Below, piece after piece: positions 5,973-10,249 of a stretch of 10,249 nt of DNA. Both the position numbers and the translations under genes were made by a program. The DNA comes from DASZIT01 sp052143315 (lineage in GTDB: Bacteria; Actinomycetota; Acidimicrobiia; Acidimicrobiales; RAAP-2). The DNA lies in contig JBKQTE010000108.1 in NCBI GenBank assembly GCA_052143315.1, positions 1-10,249 of the forward strand. Direction: 5' to 3'. Position 1 is the stretch's first letter; the number at the start of each line of letters is the position of its first letter. The notes beneath the pieces were generated by a model. That model did not search any database and was not told the DNA's origin. It worked only from the letters and a program-made list of their open reading frames with translations.

Positions 5973-8840
5973 TCACGCAATGTGACGATCGCGACTCAGA
6001 AGGTGGGTGAGAGGGAGCCGCTGGCTGCGGAACGCCGGTGGAGGAGCGTGGCTCACGCGGAGCAAAAGGGCGACGTGTTCGTCGTCTCCCAGGTCCCAGA
6101 GCTCGTTGAACCGCTTCGACTGGCCGATCAGCTCGTCGAGGTGGCGTTCACCCCCGAGCTCCAGGAGATCCCGCTCGTCGCGGGCGTAGAGGAACACCGG
6201 CGATACCGGGTGGACGGCGAGCCCATGGAGCTCGGCGGTGAGCCAGAAGCGCTCCACTGCCGCTCCGCCCCGGACGTAGGATGCCGGGTCCGCTCTCGGC
6301 ACCGTGACGACGGCCAGCGCCGAGCTCGACCTGATGGTGGCGTCGGTGCGGGCGCCGAGCACCCGGCCGGTCTGCCACTCGGCCAGGTGGCCCATGACGT
6401 CCGGTCGGCGCAACAGGTCGAGGGCGGCCAGCTCGGGGCCGGAGAGCTCGAGCGTCCGGACATCGAGCCCCTCCTCCAGTGAGTCACGACCGGGCCAGCG
6501 CAGCTCCCCCACCATCTCGCGATGGATCGTCGGGATGAGGAAGCGGGTCCGGTCGGAGTCCGCCAGCAGCTCGGCGAGGCCGTCGATCTGGTGGCGGACG
6601 GTGGCCACGTGCAGCTGCGCCTCCTCGCGCTCCACGGCCCGGGCGAGCAGCTGCACCGTCTGGTGGTCGATGGGCGAGGGAGCTCCCATCCGACGGTTGG
6701 CCACCCGTGTCCAGACCGACGGCGCCAGGGGCGCGATGTCGTAGTCGGTCGATGTCCCGACCCGCAGGGTGGCGACGTGGTGCGACGGGACCCCTTCCGG
6801 AAAGAGCTGCACCGACCCGAGGCGCTGCAACGAGGCGGCGGCCACCCGGGCGTTGAACAGGGCGGCCCCCATGGCCACATAGCTGCCGCGGTGGCGCACG
6901 TCCATGGTGGTGGTGCGCTCGGGGACCAGGTACATGCGGACCTCGTCGCCCACGGCCTCGAAGCGCCACGGTTGGATGTTCCCCCCGGAGGGAGCCCGCC
7001 GGGCGGCGTCGACGATGACGTCGACCGGATCGGCGCCCTCCGGGGGCGGAGGGTCCGTCGTCTCCACGGGAGCCTCGAACCCGGCCTCGGCGTCCACCTC
7101 CACCGGGAGGATGCCGGCCAGTGCCTCGTCCACGTCGAAGCGCACCCGTCCCGACGGCAGGTCCGTGGCCAGTCCGATCCGGCGCACCGCCGCCGCCGCC
7201 GTGGCGGCTCCGAGCGTGACCTCGCTGCCGAGCTGCGGCCATCCGGTGATGGACTCCCCCACCTCCAGCAGCGACGCCGCCCCGCGCGAGGACACCTCGC
7301 CCGCACCCAACAGCCGAAGCACGTACGGTGCCTTCTGCTCCACCGACAGGCCGGACAGGTCGGAGGAGTGGAGCCCCGGCAGCAGTCCGTGGAAGATCGG
7401 TCGATCCGGCTCGAGGTCGAAGCGTTCGACGTCCAGCACGCCCCGGTCGCTCGTCTCCATCAGCACGGGGATCTGGCGGGCGCGGGCGGCCTCCCGGACG
7501 AGGAGCTTGATGTCGAGCGAGTCGCACTCCTCGATGACCAGGTCGAGGCCGTCCAGGAAGCCGTCCAGATTGTCGGGCCGGATGCCTTCGGGAACCAGCA
7601 CCACCCGGAGGTAGGGATCGATCTCACTGATCCGGCGGGCGGCCACCACCGCCTTGTTGACCCCGAGATCGAGGACGCCGGCCGGGACCCGGTTGAGATT
7701 GGACAGTTCGAGGGTGTCGAAGTCGGCCAGACGCAGCTCGCCGGCCAGGCCCTCCATGGCCAGGACGTGGGCGATGGTGTGGCCGGCGCTGAGCCCCACC
7801 ACGCCGATGCGGAGCGCCCGCTGCTGGGCCTGCTCGGAACGGGTCAGCTTGTTGCGGTTGCGATCGAGCCGGAGCATGGTGAAGGCGCGCGGGGCCAGCA
7901 GCCGGACCACCGCCCGGCGCCACGGGTAGTAGACCCACCGGTGCTCCCGCTCCGCCCGCGAGCCGGTGGGCGGCGGTTTGATCTGCGAGAGCTGCCGGCG
8001 CTGCTCGCCCAGGCGGTCGATCACCTGCAGCGAGGGATCCTCGCGCAGGACCCGGAGCACCTCGCGCTGGTCCCGGGCCCTGGCGTCCAGCACCAGCGGC
8101 CGCCAGGAGCGGGTTCGCGTCGAGTCGGGCGAGACGGGACCGGCACCGAGCAGTTCGGGGCTGCGGGACAGCTCCTCGGCCTCGCGGCGCAGAGCCTGCC
8201 GTTGCTCCGGCGTGGCCAGCTCGAAGCTGCGGGACCGACGCCACGACAGGGCGACGGTCCGGTACCGATCGTCCGGGAAGGGCACCGAGGACGTGCCTAC
8301 CTGCTCGGCCCCGGTCTCGAGGGCGAACGGCATGAGGGAGTCGGAGATGGCGGCGAAGGTGAACTCGGCACCCAGCCAGCGCATGGCGTGGACGAACGAG
8401 CGTGCCAGAGCATGCACCAGGCGATGACCGGTGGCAGCTTCGCCGTTCGACCAACCGCCCTTCACCTCGAGGACCCCGTGGGGCGCCCAGTCGTCGATCT
8501 GGCGGGCGATCAACCCGATCTCGGGCGAGGCACCCATCTCCTCGACCAACAGCGCCTGGTGACTGCCCTCCAACGGGCCGTGACAGCGCACGCCGGCCAC
8601 CGCCTCGCCGGCGGGGTCGAAGGCCAGGAAGAAGAGCGACACGCCGGTCCCGTCCTCCAGCTCCTTCCGGCGCAGCGTGCCCTCGAAGCCGAAGCTGCGG
8701 TACCGCCCCTCCGCCTCGTTCAGGTAGCGCTTCCAGAGGTCGGGCCGCTCGGCGGGGTGGTGGCCCTCGAAGCGCACCCCCGACTGGCGGTCAACGAAGC
8801 TGGCGCCGTACCGGTACCGACGATTGGTCGCGTTCACCAC
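5973..8840 (-). CDS. Rv1355c-family protein: acyltransferase-like, ThiF/E1-like and nitroreductase-like fusion
   Basis: 955 residues from GTG 8840, chosen because GGGGTGAGG lies 7 bases upstream; a second GTG follows directly. Residues about 20-205 look like a GNAT/LuxI-type acyltransferase fold (AVAGVRCHGPLEG, GVLEVKGGW, FTFAAISDSLMPFALETGA). About 335-570 is E1/ThiF-like: IGVVGLSAGH (345-354) in place of the usual GxGGxG loop, then LADFDTLELSNLNR (371-384), GVNK (Lys396) and Asp440, matching the ATP-site Asp, Arg, Lys and Asp of MoeB. No CxxC zinc pairs are seen. A Pro-rich linker (590-604) leads to a nitroreductase/Acg-like domain (605-930) with RRAPSGGNIQPWRFE (614-628) for FMN binding. 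M. tuberculosis Rv1355c ('MoeY', about 715 residues as I recall) has the last two domains. The molybdopterin role in that name is unproven. It lies 155 bases upstream of the cyclic di-GMP cluster, same strand. Confidence 0.85.
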   Translation of the reverse strand: MVNATNRRYRYGASFVDRQSGVRFEGHHPAERPDLWKRYLNEAEGRYRSFGFEGTLRRKELEDGTGVSLFFLAFDPAGEAVAGVRCHGPLEGSHQALLVEEMGASPEIGLIARQIDDWAPHGVLEVKGGWSNGEAATGHRLVHALARSFVHAMRWLGAEFTFAAISDSLMPFALETGAEQVGTSSVPFPDDRYRTVALSWRRSRSFELATPEQRQALRREAEELSRSPELLGAGPVSPDSTRTRSWRPLVLDARARDQREVLRVLREDPSLQVIDRLGEQRRQLSQIKPPPTGSRAEREHRWVYYPWRRAVVRLLAPRAFTMLRLDRNRNKLTRSEQAQQRALRIGVVGLSAGHTIAHVLAMEGLAGELRLADFDTLELSNLNRVPAGVLDLGVNKAVVAARRISEIDPYLRVVLVPEGIRPDNLDGFLDGLDLVIEECDSLDIKLLVREAARARQIPVLMETSDRGVLDVERFDLEPDRPIFHGLLPGLHSSDLSGLSVEQKAPYVLRLLGAGEVSSRGAASLLEVGESITGWPQLGSEVTLGAATAAAAVRRIGLATDLPSGRVRFDVDEALAGILPVEVDAEAGFEAPVETTDPPPPEGADPVDVIVDAARRAPSGGNIQPWRFEAVGDEVRMYLVPERTTTMDVRHRGSYVAMGAALFNARVAAASLQRLGSVQLFPEGVPSHHVATLRVGTSTDYDIAPLAPSVWTRVANRRMGAPSPIDHQTVQLLARAVEREEAQLHVATVRHQIDGLAELLADSDRTRFLIPTIHREMVGELRWPGRDSLEEGLDVRTLELSGPELAALDLLRRPDVMGHLAEWQTGRVLGARTDATIRSSSALAVVTVPRADPASYVRGGAAVERFWLTAELHGLAVHPVSPVFLYARDERDLLELGGERHLDELIGQSKRFNELWDLGDDEHVALLLRVSHAPPPAFRSQRLPLTHLLSRDRHIA

Positions 8841-8907
8841 TGACGAGCCTCACCCCTGCGGAACGACAATCCGGCCTCCGATTTAGGACCCTCCTGAATC
8901 CTGGCAG

Positions 8908-8922
8908 AACCGCGAGGCGGTT
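8908..8922. repeat. Inverted repeat in the divergent region
   Basis: AACCGC (8908-8913) and GCGGTT (8917-8922) form perfect 6-base arms around GAG. It is a candidate repressor half-site pair or a small hairpin; only three T's follow on the plus strand, so it is not a convincing terminator. Confidence 0.35.
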
Positions 8923-8923
8923 T

Positions 8924-8961
8924 ATGGGACCGGGCCCACCGGCTGCACGGCCGGGTCCCAT
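8924..8961. promoter_or_regulatory. Long imperfect dyad, candidate operator
   Basis: ATGGGACCGGGCC (8924-8936) pairs with GGCCGGGTCCCAT (8949-8961) at 12 of 13 positions, with a 12-base centre. The outer eight pairs (ATGGGACC/GGTCCCAT) are perfect. It is the strongest symmetry in the window and sits midway between two divergent genes, as expected for an operator serving one or both. A structured RNA leader of the plus-strand pair is the alternative. Confidence 0.45.
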
Positions 8962-9009
8962 CCAGCCACTACGGTGGCGAAAACAGCGTCCGAAGCGACC
9001 GGGGGGACG

Positions 9010-9426
9010 ATGGCTGATCAGATTCCGCTGGTGGACTACCTGGTGCTCGGGACCGAGCCCCACCTGACCGCCCACCAGTGCACCACCTGCGGGGCCCGGT
9101 ACTTCGACCGCCGCAACGGGTGCGCCCGCTGCGGCCAGGACGAGTTCACCACAGCCGACGTGGCCACCACCGGCGAGGTCCGGGCCTTCACCATCGTGTC
9201 CTTCGCCGCCCCCGGGGTGCCGGTCCCCTACGTGGCCGCGGTGGTGGACTGCGACGGCACCAGTGTCCGGGCCAACCTGATCAACGTCGAGCCCGATCCC
9301 GAGCACGTCACCCTGGGCATGCCGGTGCGGCTGGCCACCGAGCCCATCGGCACGGACGAGCACGGCACCGAGGCGATCGGGTTCGGCTTCGAGCCGGTCC
9401 CCGAAGGAGTGAACCATGGCAGCTGA
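9010..9426 (+). CDS. DUF35 zinc-ribbon / OB-fold protein, thiolase partner
   Basis: 138 residues from ATG 9010, preceded by a G-rich GGGGGGA tract that could serve as ribosome site at short spacing. The in-frame GTG at 8974 would add 12 atypical residues and was not chosen. After an N-terminal helix (IPLVDYLVLGTEPHLTAHQC) comes a rubredoxin-like zinc ribbon with two CxxC knuckles (CTTC and CARC, in CTTCGARYFDRRNGCARCGQ). An OB-fold follows, with GEVRAFTIVSFA, VPYVAAVVDCDG and VRANLINVEPD strands. DUF35 proteins bind acyl-CoA and pair with SCP-x/Ltp-type thiolases or HMG-CoA synthases. The next gene is such a thiolase, starting 11 bases before this stop. No cofactor-binding enzyme motif of its own is visible, so it is probably a subunit that channels or positions the CoA substrate. 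Confidence 0.9.
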   Translation: MADQIPLVDYLVLGTEPHLTAHQCTTCGARYFDRRNGCARCGQDEFTTADVATTGEVRAFTIVSFAAPGVPVPYVAAVVDCDGTSVRANLINVEPDPEHVTLGMPVRLATEPIGTDEHGTEAIGFGFEPVPEGVNHGS

Positions 9427-10249
9427 CGACCTCTGGATCCTCGGGATCCACATGACCAAGTTCGGCAAGCACCCCGACCGGGACCTGGTCGACCTGGCCT
9501 CCGAGGCGGTGGCCGGTGCCCTGGCCGACGGCGGCGTCACCATGGCCGACATGGGGGTGATCGGGGCCGGGAGCCTGATGGCAGCCAGCGCCGGCATCGG
9601 CCAGCAGCTCCAGAAGCAGCTGGGCCAGACCGGCATCCCCGTCTACAACGTGGCCAACGCCTGCGCCACCGGCGCCACCGCCCTGCGGGTGGCGGCCATG
9701 GCGGTGAAGTCCGGCGAGGCGGACATGGGGCTGGCCTTCGGGGTGGAGAAGCTGTCCGGGGCCGGCCTGCTGGCCGGCGGCCGCCGCAAGGAGGCTTCCG
9801 CCACCTGGCAGCCGTCGGGACGCTACGGCGCCGTCGCCCCCGTCGACGGCCGCATCGGGACGGAGACCATGCCGGGGGTCTTCGCCCAGATCGGCATGGA
9901 GTACGGCCACCGCTACGGCGGCACCAGCTTCGAGCTGTTCGCACAGATCAGCGAGAAGAACCACTCGCACTCGACGCTCAACCCGATGGCGGCCTACCAG
10001 AAGAAGATGTCGCTCGACGAGATCATGAACGACGTCATGATCGCCTATCCGAACACCCGTCCCATGTGCTCGGCCAACTGCGACGGCGCGGCGGCGGCCG
10101 TGGTGGTCTCGGGGTCGAAGCTCAAGACGCTGTCGCTCGAGCAGCAGAAGCGTGCGGTCAAGATTACGGCGTCCATCCTGACCACGGACCCGTGGGAAGA
10201 GGCGTGCCAGATCCTGCCCAACGTCAACGACCTGACCCGCAACGCGGCC
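9416..10249 (+). CDS. Thiolase of the SCP-x / lipid-transfer type (3'-truncated by window)
   Basis: The frame runs open from ATG 9416 to the window end: 278 residues, against roughly 385-400 for the family, so the C-terminal catalytic motifs are missing. A strong AAGGAG (9404-9409) lies 6 bases upstream, and the start overlaps the DUF35 gene by 11 bases, indicating an operon. The N-terminal thiolase fold is clear: LWILGIHMTKFGKH, then VYNVANACATGATALRVAAM with nucleophile Cys83, then GEADMGLAFGVEKLSG and a typical insertion with MPGVFAQIGMEYGHRYG (152-168). MCSANCDGAAAAVVV (217-231) is the usual strand before the second half. With a DUF35 partner the enzyme may act as a thiolase or, as with the steroid side-chain Ltp2/ChsH2 pair, as a retro-aldolase; the missing part prevents a choice. 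Cytosolic, no signal peptide. Confidence 0.9.
   Translation, partial: MAADDLWILGIHMTKFGKHPDRDLVDLASEAVAGALADGGVTMADMGVIGAGSLMAASAGIGQQLQKQLGQTGIPVYNVANACATGATALRVAAMAVKSGEADMGLAFGVEKLSGAGLLAGGRRKEASATWQPSGRYGAVAPVDGRIGTETMPGVFAQIGMEYGHRYGGTSFELFAQISEKNHSHSTLNPMAAYQKKMSLDEIMNDVMIAYPNTRPMCSANCDGAAAAVVVSGSKLKTLSLEQQKRAVKITASILTTDPWEEACQILPNVNDLTRNAA

Larger units (their letters stand above)
8841..9009. promoter_or_regulatory. Divergent promoter region between the Rv1355c-like gene and the DUF35-thiolase pair
   Basis: These 169 bases must hold promoters in both directions. AT-richer patches occur at 8879-8886 and 8920-8925. On the minus strand a CTAAAT-type hexamer near 8882-8887 could be a -10 box, without a convincing -35. 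On the plus strand no clear promoter hexamers are visible. Two adjacent inverted repeats (listed separately) fill the centre. A GTG at 8974 is in frame with the DUF35 gene but lacks a ribosome site. Confidence 0.45.

Noticed and set aside
5973..8840. Naming the three-part protein as a molybdopterin biosynthesis enzyme
   Set aside because: The MoeB-like similarity is confined to the E1 fold, zinc cysteines are missing, and no molybdopterin genes are nearby.
6522..8843. 773-codon open frame on the plus strand
   Set aside because: It lies fully antisense to the Rv1355c-like gene, has Gly/Pro/Arg/His-rich low-order sequence and no recognisable domain. High-GC codon bias keeps the opposite strand open.
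8974..9009. Upstream GTG start for the DUF35 gene
   Set aside because: It adds 12 residues (MAKTASEATGGT) not expected for the family and has no ribosome site; the ATG at 9010 is preferred.
9308..9970. 220-codon minus-strand frame over the thiolase gene
   Set aside because: Antisense to the DUF35 and thiolase coding regions, including the region of the thiolase nucleophile Cys; no domain of its own.

Overview
The window is very GC-rich, with GC-rich codon use, short intergenic gaps and frequent GTG/ATG starts that overlap the previous stop codon. The gene content fits a high-GC actinobacterium: an Rv1355c-like protein next to a GGDEF-EAL protein, a SCP-x type thiolase with a DUF35 partner, and an AGPS-like flavoprotein. 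An acidimicrobial or similar deep-branching lineage is possible, but the sequence here does not prove it. There are no RNA genes, insertion sequences, CRISPR arrays or integration signs. No gene-free stretch exceeds about 210 bases.

Layout. (1) Bases 1-633 (+) hold the C-terminal part of an FAD-linked oxidase of the alkyl-dihydroxyacetonephosphate synthase type. (2) Bases 634-842 are a relatively AT-rich regulatory gap packed with small dyads and TATA-like hexamers, ahead of a P-loop ATPase with a C-terminal winged helix (843-2021, +). (3) Bases 2073-8840 are a minus-strand block, read right to left. It starts with a 955-residue three-part protein (acyltransferase-like, E1/ThiF-like, nitroreductase-like; the Rv1355c or 'MoeY' type). 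After a 155-base gap with a plausible promoter comes a tightly coupled three-gene cluster: a GAF-GAF-GGDEF-EAL protein, a small GGDEF protein, and a protein whose C-terminal half resembles the leucine-sensing regulatory domain of 2-isopropylmalate synthase. The three genes are joined by 4-base stop/start overlaps (GTGA and ATGA). (4) A divergent intergenic region (8841-9009) with two inverted repeats separates this block from a plus-strand pair: a DUF35 zinc-ribbon/OB-fold protein and a thiolase cut by the window edge (9010-10249).

How the genes may work together. The centre of interest is the 2073-8840 block. As I recall it, M. tuberculosis also has an Rv1355c-type gene immediately upstream of a GAF-GGDEF-EAL gene (Rv1354c). 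Keeping that pair here suggests a functional tie between the poorly understood ThiF/nitroreductase protein and cyclic di-GMP turnover. This window adds a second cyclase, a possible small-molecule sensor, and an extra N-terminal acyltransferase-like domain. The DUF35/thiolase pair probably forms a CoA-ester-acting complex (fatty acid, steroid or side-chain metabolism) and looks unrelated to the signalling block.
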